Assembly: GCF_030167925.1 (NCBI RefSeq)
Contig: NZ_JASKUT010000001.1
Span: 2,976,001 to 3,040,000 of the forward strand
Reading direction: 5' to 3'
Length of the DNA stretch: 64,000 nucleotides
Source of the DNA: Paenibacillus silviterrae
GTDB lineage: Bacteria; Bacillota; Bacilli; Paenibacillales; NBRC-103111
The notes under the pieces were generated by a model. That model searched no databases. It was not told the origin of the DNA and saw only the letters and a program-made list of their open reading frames with translations. Both the position numbers and the translations under genes were made by a program. How positions within the stretch are numbered: the first letter of the stretch is position 1; the number at the start of each line of letters is the position of its first letter. Below, piece by piece: positions 34,608 through 44,289 of the stretch.

Positions 34608-35270
34608 TTAAGCCGGTCCGGCCAGCCGCTTCTCCAAATACCTTACGCCGATACTCAGCGGGATTGTGAGCACCAGATAAAACATCGCCACAAAAATATA
34701 AACCTCGAACGTCACGAACGACTTTGATGAGATGATGTCCGCGTAATACATCAGATCGAGTCCTGCAACGACGCCCAGAACGGAGGAGTTTTTGACCAGG
34801 TTCAGAAACTGGTTGCCGATCGGCGGGATCACAATCTTGATGGCCTGCGGAAGCACGACATAACGCATGGTCTGAATGTAGGTCAGGCCCGAGGCCCGGG
34901 CCGCCTCCGTCTGCCCCCTCGGCACGGACTGAATGCCGGCTCTTACCGCCTCCGCGATAAACGCGGAGGTATACACGGTAAGCCCGATGGTGCCTGCCGC
35001 AAAGCCGTCGAGCGGGATCCCCAGCGCAGGAGAGCCTAAGAAAAACAGCATCACGATGAGCAGCAGCGGAATGTTGCGGATAAATTCGACGTACGCGGTG
35101 CTAAGCCACTGGAGCGGCTTCAACGGAGCGATGCGGAGCACAGCGATCACGGTGCCGAGAACGAAGCTGGCCGCCAGGGCGATCAAGCTCGTTTGAACGG
35201 TGTTGCCGAAGCCCAGCAAATACGTATCCCAGTATTTAACCATGATGTCCCATTTCACCCGCATGATCAC
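34608..35270 (-). CDS. glnM: Amino-acid ABC transporter permease (GlnM-like)
   Basis: 220 residues, same family as its neighbour. The contact loop reads EAARASGLTYIQTMRYVVLPQAIKIV. The N terminus (MRVKWDIMVKYWDTYLLGFGNTVQTS) is of the His/Glu/Gln permease type. It is 37 bases upstream of the second permease gene. Confidence 0.82.
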   Translation of the reverse strand: MIMRVKWDIMVKYWDTYLLGFGNTVQTSLIALAASFVLGTVIAVLRIAPLKPLQWLSTAYVEFIRNIPLLLIVMLFFLGSPALGIPLDGFAAGTIGLTVYTSAFIAEAVRAGIQSVPRGQTEAARASGLTYIQTMRYVVLPQAIKIVIPPIGNQFLNLVKNSSVLGVVAGLDLMYYADIISSKSFVTFEVYIFVAMFYLVLTIPLSIGVRYLEKRLAGPA

Positions 35271-35297
35271 CTCCTTCGTAGACCCGAAGAACCTTCG

Positions 35298-36143
35298 TTA
35301 TTTGCTTGGCTTCTCGCCGATCCACTTCTCGTACGTCTTATCGTATTCTCCGCTGGCCTTCATGTCCTTCAGGAACGTATTCACGAAGCGTACGAACTCC
35401 GAATCTCCCTTGCGAATGGCCATCCCGTAAGGCTCATCCGTAAACGTGCCCCCGACCAGCTGATAGTTCGGATCCTGCTTCGTCATGCCGTACAATATCG
35501 CGTTATCCGTGGTCAGCGCATCCCCCTGCCCCGCTTTGAGCGCCGTAAATGCTTCCTGATAGTTCTCGAATTCCAGCGTCGTTGCCTCCGGCGCCTTCGC
35601 GCGGATGTTCGCTGCGGAGGTGGAGCCCTTCACGGCGAGCACCTTCGTCCCTTTGGTCAAGTCGGCGATGGACTGGATTTTGCTTCCTTTCTTTACCAGC
35701 AGCGACTGCCCCGCCTTAAAATACACATCGGAGAAATCGACCTCCTGCTTGCGTTCCTCGGAAATCGTCATGGTGGCGATGATCATGTCGATCTCCCCGT
35801 TCTTCAGCATCGGAATGCGCGTCTTCGACGTCACTTCCTTCAGCTCCAGCTTATTCTCATCACCCAGAATCTTCTTCGCGAGCGCCTTGGCTATGTCGAT
35901 ATCGAAGCCCTCCACCTTCCCCGTCGCCGGATCCTTCAGGCCGAACAGCTTCGTATCGTGTTTGACTCCGACGACCAGCTTGCCGCGCTTTTTAATCTCC
36001 TCGAGCGTCTTGCCCGGCGCCGCTCCCTGCACGGGCGTAGCTCCCGGCTGGGTTTCCTTGCCGCCGGCACAGCCCGCTAATACGGACAATGCCACCAGTA
36101 GAGCTAAGCCTGCCTTCCACCAAGTCTGTATCCTTTTGACCAT
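35298..36143 (-). CDS. glnH: Amino-acid ABC transporter substrate-binding lipoprotein (GlnH-like)
   Basis: 281 residues. A lipoprotein signal peptide (ALLVALSVLAGC, cysteine near 25) leads to a type II binding fold. The segments DTKLFGLKDPATGKVEGFDI, EVTSKTRIPMLKNGEIDMII and FSDVYFKAGQSLLVKKGS are strongly reminiscent of GlnH of Bacillus. It binds the amino acid outside the membrane. Glutamate/glutamine specificity is inferred from resemblance. Confidence 0.87.
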   Translation of the reverse strand: MVKRIQTWWKAGLALLVALSVLAGCAGGKETQPGATPVQGAAPGKTLEEIKKRGKLVVGVKHDTKLFGLKDPATGKVEGFDIDIAKALAKKILGDENKLELKEVTSKTRIPMLKNGEIDMIIATMTISEERKQEVDFSDVYFKAGQSLLVKKGSKIQSIADLTKGTKVLAVKGSTSAANIRAKAPEATTLEFENYQEAFTALKAGQGDALTTDNAILYGMTKQDPNYQLVGGTFTDEPYGMAIRKGDSEFVRFVNTFLKDMKASGEYDKTYEKWIGEKPSK

Positions 36144-36168
36144 CGTTATCTATCCCCTCTCCTTTGGT

Positions 36169-36897
36169 TTAGTGCTGAAGCAGCCGGCTCAGGAACAGTC
36201 TCGCCCGCTCTTCTGCAGGTCTCGTGAAAAATTCCGACGGAGGCCCTTCCTCCACGATCTGCCCCTGGTCCATGAAGATCACCCGGTCCGCCACCTCACG
36301 GGCAAAGCCCATCTCGTGAGTGACAACGACCATCGTCATGCCCTCCTTGGCCAGGCTGCGCATGACGTCCAGCACCTCGCCGATCATCTCCGGGTCGAGT
36401 GCCGACGTCGGCTCGTCGAACAGCATGATCTTCGGCTTCATGGCAAGTCCGCGGGCTATCGCCACCCGCTGCTGCTGCCCCCCGGACAGCTCCGAGGGAT
36501 AGGAATCCGCCTTCTCCGGGATGCCTACCTTTTTCAAAAAATACAAGGCGGTCTTCTCGGCCTCCTCGCGCGGAATGCCGCCCACCTTGATCGGAGCGAG
36601 GGTAATGTTCTGAAGCACCGTCATGTGAGGATACAGGTTGAAGTGCTGGAACACCATGCCGATCTCCCGGCGAAGCTTGTTCATATCGGTCTTCCTGTCG
36701 TTCACTTCCACCCCCAGCACGTTCAGCTCGCCGTCCGTAACCGTCTCGAGCCGGTTGATGCAGCGAAGCAGGGTGCTTTTGCCCGAGCCGGAAGGTCCGA
36801 TTACGACCACGACCTCCCCTTGCTTCACCGATAGGTCAATGTCCTTAAGTACATGAAACGCGCCGTAGTGCTTGTTTACCTTCCTGAACCGAATCAT
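36169..36897 (-). CDS. glnQ: Amino-acid ABC transporter ATP-binding protein (GlnQ-like)
   Basis: 242 residues. Walker A ([18 protein letters not shown]), Q-loop, signature [16 protein letters not shown], Walker B ([15 protein letters not shown]) and H-loop ([10 protein letters not shown]) are intact and of the polar amino-acid type. First gene of the operon, with AAGGAGGT before the ATG. Confidence 0.92.
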   Translation of the reverse strand: MIRFRKVNKHYGAFHVLKDIDLSVKQGEVVVVIGPSGSGKSTLLRCINRLETVTDGELNVLGVEVNDRKTDMNKLRREIGMVFQHFNLYPHMTVLQNITLAPIKVGGIPREEAEKTALYFLKKVGIPEKADSYPSELSGGQQQRVAIARGLAMKPKIMLFDEPTSALDPEMIGEVLDVMRSLAKEGMTMVVVTHEMGFAREVADRVIFMDQGQIVEEGPPSEFFTRPAEERARLFLSRLLQH

Positions 36898-36955
36898 TCG
36901 GGTACCTCCTTTATGCGGCGTCGGTTCTTACAGATATATACCCTTTGCATTGAAA

Positions 36956-36985
36956 ATATGACTTCGCCTTAATCAATTATGTCAA
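36956..36985 (-). promoter_or_regulatory. Possible promoter of glnQHMP
   Basis: TTGACA (36980-36985 on the complement) and TCATAT (36956-36961), 18-bp spacer. Confidence 0.45.
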
Positions 36986-37072
36986 AATTTGTCATAGACA
37001 AGCGCGTGTGGGACCCATATCATGAAATAGATACGAAGATTATCGGGAGGTAACCGTGTTTGCTGGCATTTT

Positions 37073-37262
37073 GTTAAAGTGATTTTTTGATCTAACAGCG
37101 AGGATCCGGACCGGGGTCACAAAGGTAACGTGATTTTTTATCGCAACAACGTTCGTTGGTGCTCCTTCTTGCAGGAAGAGTACCCTGTAAAGCGATTTTT
37201 TCACTCTAATTGAGTGGGTTCGGCAAAAGCTCACAGTTGTAAAGTGATTTTTTCACCCTACT
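37073..37262. repeat. Four interspersed ~24-bp repeats related to the 25.7-26.1 kb array
   Basis: Cores at 37073-37096, 37124-37147, 37187-37210 and 37239-37262 share GTAAAGTGATTTTTTCACCCTAC-type sequence, spaced 51, 63 and 52 bases. The last core ends ten bases before the ribosome binding site of the SLH-CAP gene. The core matches GTAACGTTATTTTTTCACCT at most positions, the opening of each unit at 26 kb. Confidence 0.7.
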
Positions 37263-37285
37263 ACGAATATACGAGGAGGCATCAC

Positions 37286-38785
37286 ATGAAACGACTTCTC
37301 ACTTACGCGCTCCCCATCGTTATGGGGATATCCTCCCTGGCCTGTGCCGCACCTCAAGATGCGGCCGCTGCAGGCAGCTTTACGGACACGGCGAAGCACT
37401 GGGCCGCTCCGGCGATCGGCTGGGCGGTGGATCAGCATATTGTGGACGGCTACGAGGATGCTACGTTCCGTCCGGACCAAGCGGTATCGGAGCCGGAATT
37501 TTTGGCTATGCTGCTGCGTGCCTACCCGGAGGCTAAGCTCCCCGAGGCCCAAAACGGCGCCTCTTGGTACGAGCCTTACTACAGCTTCGCTGACGCGCAC
37601 CGTTGGCCTGTGATCCGCTCCACCGACCGGGCCAAGTATAACCGCGGTGAGGTCGCCCGGGTGATTGCCGCCTCACAGAAGGGAACGCAGCTTAACGTCA
37701 GCGATTCCGTGCGCTTCCTGCTTGAGCAGGGCTTGTCCCAAGGCAAGTCGGCAGCAACCGTCGAAGGCTACGAAGCGGCGGACAAGCTTACTCGTGCGGA
37801 GGCCGTACAGTTCATCAGCAACCTGAAGCAGAAGCAGTTTCATCTGCTTCCGGGCCAAAGTCCGGCGGGGTCAGGCACAGTGCCCGCGACTTCCGCACCT
37901 CCGACAGAGCCGGCATCGACCAAAGCTTCGGTTACGGTTAAGGGAATTGCGATCGGAGATTCCGCGGATACCGTCATTGCCCGCCTCGGTCAGCCTGCAC
38001 GGAAGGACGCCGCAGAGTATCCGGGCATGACCTGGTACATTTACAATCAGGATTACGCTTCCTACGCGCAGATCGGGGTAAGCGAGGGAGGCAAAGTTGT
38101 CGCCCTGTATACGCCTTCGAGCAATTGGTCGACCGATCGCGGCATTAAGGACGGCTCGGGCAAGGCCGAGGTGACGCAGTCCTACGGCACTCCGCTGAAG
38201 TTCATTCTGAAGGGGAATACGCAATTCATCATCAATTATGGAAAAAGCGGCGGGGAATATGCCACCTACGAGGCGGACGGGGCTTATGTAACGTTCTTCT
38301 ATGATCTTCATAAGGATCAAACGGTGACAGGCATCCAGGTGGTTGAAAAGGGAACCGAGCAATCGCTCAAAGCCTTCTACCCGAAAGGCAGCAGCGAGCT
38401 TGCTTCCGCCTTCGAGCGCCAAAGCTTGGACCTTGCCAATGCACACCGGGTGAAGCTCGGTCTACCGGCCTTCGTCTGGGATGATGCCGCCGCAGCGACC
38501 GCCCGCAAGCACAGCCAGGACATGGCGGCAAAGGGCTACTTCGACCATACGAATCTGCAAGGGCTGAGCCCCTTCGACCGGATGGACCGGGACGGTATCG
38601 AGTACCGTTCGGCGGCAGAGAACATCGCAGCGGGACAGCAAAGCGCCATTCAGGCGCACCATGGCTGGATGAACTCCGAAGGCCATCGGGTGAATCTTCT
38701 AAGCGATAATCAGCGGCTTGGCGTCGGTGTATACTTCGGCGGCGACATGCACATTTACTACACGCAAAATTTCTTGAGTCCTTAA
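37286..38785 (+). CDS. Secreted SLH-CAP (SCP/PR1-like) domain protein
   Basis: 499 residues. ATG 37286 follows GAGGAGG. A signal peptide (MKRLLTYALPIVMGISSLAC) precedes SLH-type repeats at about 35-190 (FTDTAKHWAAPAIGWAVDQH and YSFADAHRWPVI). Then a CAP-associated N domain (about 240-380; KGIAIGDSADTVIARLGQP) and a CAP domain (about 385-499; LANAHRVKLGLPAFVWDD and WMNSEGHRVNLL) follow. It resembles Bacillus YlbC/YkwD-type proteins. CAP domains in spore-formers are often secreted but their activity is unclear. Surface location by SLH repeats is likely. Confidence 0.87.
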   Translation: MKRLLTYALPIVMGISSLACAAPQDAAAAGSFTDTAKHWAAPAIGWAVDQHIVDGYEDATFRPDQAVSEPEFLAMLLRAYPEAKLPEAQNGASWYEPYYSFADAHRWPVIRSTDRAKYNRGEVARVIAASQKGTQLNVSDSVRFLLEQGLSQGKSAATVEGYEAADKLTRAEAVQFISNLKQKQFHLLPGQSPAGSGTVPATSAPPTEPASTKASVTVKGIAIGDSADTVIARLGQPARKDAAEYPGMTWYIYNQDYASYAQIGVSEGGKVVALYTPSSNWSTDRGIKDGSGKAEVTQSYGTPLKFILKGNTQFIINYGKSGGEYATYEADGAYVTFFYDLHKDQTVTGIQVVEKGTEQSLKAFYPKGSSELASAFERQSLDLANAHRVKLGLPAFVWDDAAAATARKHSQDMAAKGYFDHTNLQGLSPFDRMDRDGIEYRSAAENIAAGQQSAIQAHHGWMNSEGHRVNLLSDNQRLGVGVYFGGDMHIYYTQNFLSP

Positions 38786-38789
38786 CAGA

Positions 38790-38833
38790 GAAGGACCTGA
38801 CGGCCTTTGAATCGGCGCTGTCAGGTCCTTTGT
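38790..38833. terminator. Bidirectional terminator between SLH-CAP and AraC genes
   Basis: AAGGACCTGAC (38791-38801) and GTCAGGTCCTT (38820-38830), perfect 11-bp stem. Confidence 0.85.
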
Positions 38834-38834
38834 T

Positions 38835-39698
38835 TCATTTCTTGCGGTAACTTGTCGGCGTTACCCCTGTTTTCCGCTTGAACAGCCTGTGAAAAAACTT
38901 CAAATCCGCATAGCCTACGGCGGACGAAATATCCCGAATGCTGCGGTCGGACGACCGGAGCAAGCGGCAGGCTGCGTCCATGCGGACATTTTGCAAATAC
39001 GTGGAATAGTTCATACCGGTCTGCTTCAGAAATAAGCGGCTGAATTGCCGCTCGCTCAGCTTCATCTGGGACGCAAGCTCCTTCAATGTCACATCCCCCG
39101 CATAATTCGAGTCAATGTAAGCTATAGCCTGATCCAAAGGGTACCAGCCTGAGGAAGCCGCCGGTCCCTCCGCTGAATGCTGAAGCCGATGAAATCCGAT
39201 CAAGATGCGAAGCACAATGGATGTCAGCACCGCCTTGCCGCCGGGGAGCATGGCTGCATATTCCCGGTACAGCTCCTTGAACCAGCCGTGAAACTCGCCG
39301 GGGTCGCGAGCCTGCCGCCACGAGGAAGACGGCTCCGCATAGACAGCCAGCAGTCTCTCCGCATCAGGGAACATCGACTGCAGCTGCTTCACATATTCCG
39401 GCGGGAAAACACAGTTATAGACGACCAGCTTTTTATCCCGCTCCGGCGTAGACGGACGAAATACGTGGGACACACCAACCGGGATAAAAAATACATCCCC
39501 CTGCGTGACCGGGATCACTTCACCGCCGATATAGTGGGTTCCCGAGCCTTCACTGACGTAGGTCAGCTCGATGAAGTCATGCCGGTGCTCCGTCAGCTGG
39601 AACGTTTCCAGTGCGCGGTTTACGTACAACGAAACCCCCGGCGAGAATAAAGACGTCCCCTGAAGCTCCTCCACCTTGCGCTTAATCCCCAACCTCAC
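38835..39698 (-). CDS. AraC-family regulator, cupin type
   Basis: 287 residues. A cupin domain with LTEHRHDFIELTYVSEGSGT is followed by the twin helix-turn-helix region and the signature GYADLKFFHRLFKRKTGVTPTSYRKK. It is divergent from the alpha-L-rhamnosidase gene and is the likely rhamnose- or plant-glycan-responsive activator (RhaS/RhaR-like). Divergent 39699-39862 region shows no clean promoter pair. Confidence 0.9.
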   Translation of the reverse strand: MRLGIKRKVEELQGTSLFSPGVSLYVNRALETFQLTEHRHDFIELTYVSEGSGTHYIGGEVIPVTQGDVFFIPVGVSHVFRPSTPERDKKLVVYNCVFPPEYVKQLQSMFPDAERLLAVYAEPSSSWRQARDPGEFHGWFKELYREYAAMLPGGKAVLTSIVLRILIGFHRLQHSAEGPAASSGWYPLDQAIAYIDSNYAGDVTLKELASQMKLSERQFSRLFLKQTGMNYSTYLQNVRMDAACRLLRSSDRSIRDISSAVGYADLKFFHRLFKRKTGVTPTSYRKK

Positions 39699-39862
39699 CG
39701 CCTCCTGCCAGCATGGATCTTTTCCTTATCGTAGAGCATTTCCCCTATTATTGTCCATAGTGGCCTATAGGAATGTCCGTTTCACCCCCTCTTCGAATGC
39801 TTCAAACCGCTTACAATGAAGGTAATCTTACGAATATCCATCATACCGGGAGGAATGAAACC

Positions 39863-42529
39863 ATGAGTACCTTACATGTTGTTGGCCTTCGCTGCGAGTA
39901 TCTGCAAAACCCGTTAGGGGTGACGGTAAAAGCGCCGCGCTTTAGTTGGAAGCTCTCATCCGACCTTTTCCATGTGCTGCAAGGAGCTTATCGCATTCAG
40001 GTGTCAAAGGAGGATGCCGGCTTCGCTCCGTCGTCCCTCGTATGGGACAGCGGCGTCGTCGCTTCAGACCAAAGCGTTCATGTGGAATATGCGGGAGAAC
40101 CGCTTGAAGCCATGACAAGATATTACTATCGGGTACAGGTATGGGACCGCTCGCATCATTCCACAGACTGGAGCGAAGTCGCCCACTGGGAGATGGGGCT
40201 GTTAACTCCGGAGGATTGGCAAGCCGAATGGATTACGCCGGACCCGGCGGCTCTCGATCCGAAATCCGAAGCGGCCTTCCTGCTGCGCAAGGAATTTGCC
40301 TTACAGCCGGGCATTCGCCGCGCAGCCTTGTTCGCCACGAGCCTTGGCCTCTACGAGCTGCAGCTGAACGGAGCCAAGGTCGGCGATAGCCTTTTCACCC
40401 CGGGCTGGACCAGCTATCGCCATCGGCTTCAGGTGCAGGCTTATGACGTCACAGATCAGTTGAAGGAAACGAATGCCATCGGAGCAACATTGGCTAACGG
40501 CTGGTATAAGGGGAATTTGGGCTGGCAGGGAAAGTCGGAGCTCTTCGGGGACACACGTGCGCTGCTGCTCCAGCTGCAGGTCTGGTACGAGGACGGATCG
40601 CAGGAAATGCTCGTAAGCGATGCCTCCTGGCGCGCGGCTGCGGGACCGATTCTGATGTCGGAGCTGTACCACGGCGAATCATACGATGCCAGGCTGGAGC
40701 ATCCCGGCTGGAGCTTGCCCGGCTTCGATGAGAAGCGTTGGGCGTCCGTGGCTTCAGTATCTCATCCGAAGGATCAGCTGGTCGGAGAGCAAAGCGAGCG
40801 GATTCGGGTTACCGGACAGCTGAAGCCTGTTGCGGTGCTTCGCACTCCTAACGGCGAGACCGTACTGGATATGGGCCAGAACATGGTCGGACGCATGCGT
40901 TTTACCGTTGAGGCTCCTGCGGGAACAAAGGTTATCCTCCAACACGCCGAGGTCTTAGACAAGGAAGGTAATTTCTATACGGGCAATCTGCGCAGTGCGA
41001 AGCAAACCGTAACTTATATGTGTAAGGGAGGCGCAGAGGAAACCTACGAACCTTCCTTTTCCTTCCAAGGCTTCCGGTATGTCAAGCTGGAGGGCTTCCC
41101 CGAGCCGATCGATCCGGAACGGTTCGTCGGCAGCGTCATCCATACGGACATGGAGCCCGCAGGCTTCTTCGAATGCTCAAATGAGCTGATCAACAAGCTG
41201 CAAAGCAACATTGTCTGGGGCCAGCGGGGCAACTTCCTCGATGTCCCTACCGATTGCCCTCAGCGTGACGAGCGTCTTGGCTGGACCGGAGACGCCCAAG
41301 TGTTTATCAGAACGGCTGCCTTCAACTATGGAGTCGCCCCTTTCTTCACCAAGTGGCTTAAGGATCTGAAGGCCGACCAACGGCCGGATGGCGGAGTTCC
41401 CTTCGTCATTCCTAACGTACTGGGAGAAACCTCCCATTCCTCTGCCGCGTGGGGGGACGCAGCGGTCATCTGTCCGTGGACGATCTACTTATGCTACGGG
41501 GATCGGAGAATTCTTGAAGAGCAGTATGACAGCATGAAGAGCTGGGTGGAATACATTCGAAGCCAGGGGGATAACGAGCTGTTATGGAACACAGGCTTCC
41601 ACTTCGGGGATTGGTTAGGCCTGGACGCCAAAGAGAACAGCTATATCGGGGCGACGCCGAAGGACCTCATAGCTACAGCGTTCTATGCCTACTCCACCTC
41701 TCTTGTAGCCAAGACTGCGGCCGTACTGGGCTATGAGCAGGAGGCTGAGCAATACGGCAAGCTTCATGAACGCATCGTCGAGGAATTCGCCCGTGAATTC
41801 ATTACGCCGAACGGTCGATTGGCTGGACATACCCAGACCTCCCACGTCCTTGCGCTGATGTTCGATCTGGTGCAGGGGGAAACGAAAGCCCGGTTGGCGG
41901 CAACACTGGCCTCCTATGTGGAGGAGCAGAAGGTGCATCTGACTACAGGCTTCGTCGGAACGCCTTATCTCTGCAATGTTTTGTCTTCAAACGGATATCA
42001 CGAGCTGGCCGTCAAGCTGATGCAGCAGGAGGATTATCCGTCTTGGCTGTATACGGTGCGTCAGGGAGCTACCACCATCTGGGAGCATTGGGACGGAATC
42101 AAGGAGGACGGTTCTTTCTGGAGCGACAACATGAATTCCTACAATCATTATGCTTATGGGGCGATCGGAGACTGGCTGTACCGCGTCGTATGCGGAATTG
42201 AGCTGGATGAGAGGCTCCCCGGCTACAAAAGGATCGTGCTTCAGCCGAACCCGAACTCCGGACTAACGTATGCCCGGGCAGCCTTGGATTGCTTTTACGG
42301 AGCCATTCGCAGCGAATGGAGCAAAGCGGAGGACGGCTCCATAACCTACTCTTTCGAAGTCCCTGCCAATACTACCGCCCTCATTCGATTGACGTCTACC
42401 GAAAGTCAAATCCCTCCGGTGAACGGGCGAAGTGCATCTGAAGCCGATGGCGTACTTAGCGTTAACACCTTGAACAATCAGGTTGAGCTCGAGGTGGGCT
42501 CCGGACGTTACACCATTATAGCCAAGTAA
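39863..42529 (+). CDS. Alpha-L-rhamnosidase, glycoside hydrolase family 78
   Basis: 888 residues from ATG 39863 (GGGAGGAA eleven bases upstream). It has the multi-domain architecture of GH78: beta-sandwich N domains (about 1-340), then the (alpha/alpha)6 barrel with DVPTDCPQRDERLGWTGD near 460, which includes the family's catalytic acid region, then a C-terminal beta domain. It removes terminal L-rhamnose from plant glycosides or pectic polymers such as rhamnogalacturonan. There is no signal peptide, so it acts inside the cell on imported oligosaccharides or glycosides. The divergent AraC gene probably controls it. Confidence 0.93.
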   Translation: MSTLHVVGLRCEYLQNPLGVTVKAPRFSWKLSSDLFHVLQGAYRIQVSKEDAGFAPSSLVWDSGVVASDQSVHVEYAGEPLEAMTRYYYRVQVWDRSHHSTDWSEVAHWEMGLLTPEDWQAEWITPDPAALDPKSEAAFLLRKEFALQPGIRRAALFATSLGLYELQLNGAKVGDSLFTPGWTSYRHRLQVQAYDVTDQLKETNAIGATLANGWYKGNLGWQGKSELFGDTRALLLQLQVWYEDGSQEMLVSDASWRAAAGPILMSELYHGESYDARLEHPGWSLPGFDEKRWASVASVSHPKDQLVGEQSERIRVTGQLKPVAVLRTPNGETVLDMGQNMVGRMRFTVEAPAGTKVILQHAEVLDKEGNFYTGNLRSAKQTVTYMCKGGAEETYEPSFSFQGFRYVKLEGFPEPIDPERFVGSVIHTDMEPAGFFECSNELINKLQSNIVWGQRGNFLDVPTDCPQRDERLGWTGDAQVFIRTAAFNYGVAPFFTKWLKDLKADQRPDGGVPFVIPNVLGETSHSSAAWGDAAVICPWTIYLCYGDRRILEEQYDSMKSWVEYIRSQGDNELLWNTGFHFGDWLGLDAKENSYIGATPKDLIATAFYAYSTSLVAKTAAVLGYEQEAEQYGKLHERIVEEFAREFITPNGRLAGHTQTSHVLALMFDLVQGETKARLAATLASYVEEQKVHLTTGFVGTPYLCNVLSSNGYHELAVKLMQQEDYPSWLYTVRQGATTIWEHWDGIKEDGSFWSDNMNSYNHYAYGAIGDWLYRVVCGIELDERLPGYKRIVLQPNPNSGLTYARAALDCFYGAIRSEWSKAEDGSITYSFEVPANTTALIRLTSTESQIPPVNGRSASEADGVLSVNTLNNQVELEVGSGRYTIIAK

Positions 42530-42536
42530 CATACCG

Positions 42537-42576
42537 AAGCCGCCCTGCCGATACGTTCGGGGGGCGGCTTATCTTT
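42537..42576 (+). terminator. Terminator after the rhamnosidase gene
   Basis: AAGCCGCCC (42537-42545) pairs with GGGCGGCTT (42562-42570), then ATCTTT. Confidence 0.75.
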
Positions 42577-43585
42577 ATTGCAGCTGCTCTAGGTCGGCAG
42601 TTACCTTCTCGATCATTTGAACAAAAGAAGAAAGCTCCTCCGCACTGGCTGCCTGTGTCTGCGATTGCGCCGTGGTCTTCTCCGATTCGCGCTCAACTTC
42701 CTTAAGGAGCTTAGAGATCACGCTAACCTTCTCTTGTATTTGAGAGAGCGCTTCCTTGGAGCCCCCGGCAAGCTTGCGCACTTCGTTGGCGACCACCTGA
42801 AAGCCGCGGCCCTGTTCACCGGCCCTTGCCGCTTCAATTGCAGCGTTTAAGCCGAGAAGGTGCGTCTGATCCGAAATTTCCTTAATCAGCGTACCCATCT
42901 CTTCAATGTGATCAACTTCCTTCGACAGCGAATGTACCATGCCGTTGGCAATTTCCTGCGATTCGGCGGTCCGGATGGCGGAATCGGCTACGGACTGGCT
43001 GCTGCTGCTCAGCTGCACCATCATCGAAGCAAGATCCTGTACGGCTGCGTTGATCCCCTTAAGCAAGCGGGCTTGGTCATCGGCCAGGGTTTGAATCTTC
43101 TTCTTCTCTTCTATTTCATAAGCCTCAAGCACAAGCTGGGAGTCCAGATTGAACATTTTGGTCAGCGAGTGAATGATCTGCAGCCAAGCCTCCGGTGCCG
43201 CCTGCTTGAAATATCGCGTAGCCAATTCCAAGTACAGCATATAAGTCCCTAAGTACCATTGCGTGTCCAGCCCGATCCGGGAATGGACTTGCCCGATAAA
43301 GATCCGCTTGTTAATAAACTCCTCATCAATGATTCCCGCCGTTAGCGATAAAAAGTACCACCGCTGGGTTTCCTTCAGCCGATCTACTGTGCTGTGCTTT
43401 TCTATAATTTGCCTTAGCTGCGGCTTCTTCATGATTCGGTCATACAGCTCGTCCACCAGCTTGTCAACCACCGCTTGGAATACCGGTTCTTGCTTTTGCA
43501 AAAGTGATAAATCTTCGTCCGTAATGCCGGTATACTCCAGCTGCTCTTTTCGCGCTTCAGATAAATGCTTCATTCGATCCCCCAT
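42575..43585 (-). CDS. Soluble globin-coupled sensor / methyl-accepting chemotaxis-like transducer (HemAT-like)
   Basis: 336 residues, no membrane segment. Residues 1-170 form a globin-coupled sensor domain with the proximal haem ligand at H101 in GQVHSRIGL. Residues 180-336 are an MCP signalling tip, with [32 protein letters not shown]. The MCP part is short relative to Bacillus HemAT and lacks the extended adaptation helices. The protein would bind oxygen through haem and pass the signal to CheA. An internal ATG at 43573 preceded by GGGGGA is an alternative start. No che gene lies nearby. Confidence 0.88.
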   Translation of the reverse strand: MGDRMKHLSEARKEQLEYTGITDEDLSLLQKQEPVFQAVVDKLVDELYDRIMKKPQLRQIIEKHSTVDRLKETQRWYFLSLTAGIIDEEFINKRIFIGQVHSRIGLDTQWYLGTYMLYLELATRYFKQAAPEAWLQIIHSLTKMFNLDSQLVLEAYEIEEKKKIQTLADDQARLLKGINAAVQDLASMMVQLSSSSQSVADSAIRTAESQEIANGMVHSLSKEVDHIEEMGTLIKEISDQTHLLGLNAAIEAARAGEQGRGFQVVANEVRKLAGGSKEALSQIQEKVSVISKLLKEVERESEKTTAQSQTQAASAEELSSFVQMIEKVTADLEQLQ

Positions 43586-43700
43586 GCTGCTTCATAATAA
43601 TGTGAATTGGCAGTACGGCTGCAATCTGCAGCCTCTAACCCAGACTCCCTTTCATTTTACCCTGTTTCGACCGTTCGCGCTATTGCAAGCAGGCCAGCAG

Positions 43701-43721
43701 AAAAAGCAGCCCTAGGGCTGC
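43701..43721 (-). terminator. Terminator after the small PH-like gene
   Basis: GCAGCC-ctag-GGCTGC, then TTTTTC on the minus strand. Confidence 0.75.
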
Positions 43722-43730
43722 CATCGTACC

Positions 43731-44018
43731 TTACCATTGCGTTTTTAATTGTTTGAATGCAGCAATGAAGGCGTCCGGACGATCCTTCAACGTATAGGAG
43801 AATACGCCTTGGCTCGTGTATAAATATAACATCCCGTCCGTTCCACCCATATGCCGGTAGGAGGCGTCGAACACTTCCGCAACAGGAAAAGCCCGGTTCC
43901 GAGTTACGAGCTTATCGGGATATAGAACCATTTCACGATGATCGGTGACCGTGGTTTGCTCGGAGCCCTCCACTTTCCTCTCCACCTTATAGTAGGGCTG
44001 TTTGGCTATCCAATTCAC
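43731..44018 (-). CDS. Small protein of unknown function, PH-like strands
   Basis: 95 residues from GTG 44018, behind AAGGAGG. The sequence alternates short beta-strands (TTVTDHREMVLYPDKLVTRNR, LYLYTSQGVFSYTLKD) ending in an alpha helix (PDAFIAAFKQLK). This pattern resembles bacterial PH-like domains. It starts 11 bases after the upstream membrane protein stop. No function is known. An upstream in-frame ATG would add 29 poor-quality residues. Confidence 0.65.
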   Translation of the reverse strand: MNWIAKQPYYKVERKVEGSEQTTVTDHREMVLYPDKLVTRNRAFPVAEVFDASYRHMGGTDGMLYLYTSQGVFSYTLKDRPDAFIAAFKQLKTQW

Positions 44019-44029
44019 GCAGCTCCTCC

Positions 44030-44230
44030 TTATTCCAAGAGCCCGGCAGCGACTGCCGCTGCGCCAGCTACGGTCATTAACGCCCCACCCAGTCGGGTAG
44101 ACCACAAATACAAAACAGAAGGCTCCGTGGCATCACCGGACTTCCAGCTTTCCGTAACAGCCCACAGGACTGACGGTTTGACCATCATGAGCAGCCCAAT
44201 TAGAACAAGCAGAACTCCTATCGCCGCCAT
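44030..44230 (-). CDS. Small two-helix membrane protein (DUF6199-like)
   Basis: 66 residues. Two hydrophobic segments (IGVLLVLIGLLMMV and GGALMTVAGAAAVAAGLLE) flank a polar middle (KPSVLWAVTESWKSGDATEPS) with a W-x-x-TExWKS-type motif that I associate with the DUF6199 family. It is coupled to the PH-like gene immediately downstream. Confidence 0.6.
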   Translation of the reverse strand: MAAIGVLLVLIGLLMMVKPSVLWAVTESWKSGDATEPSVLYLWSTRLGGALMTVAGAAAVAAGLLE

Positions 44231-44289
44231 AGCTCACCCCACAACATGAATTCGTTAAGGATATATACGATTTATGCTGTGTTCGCGTT

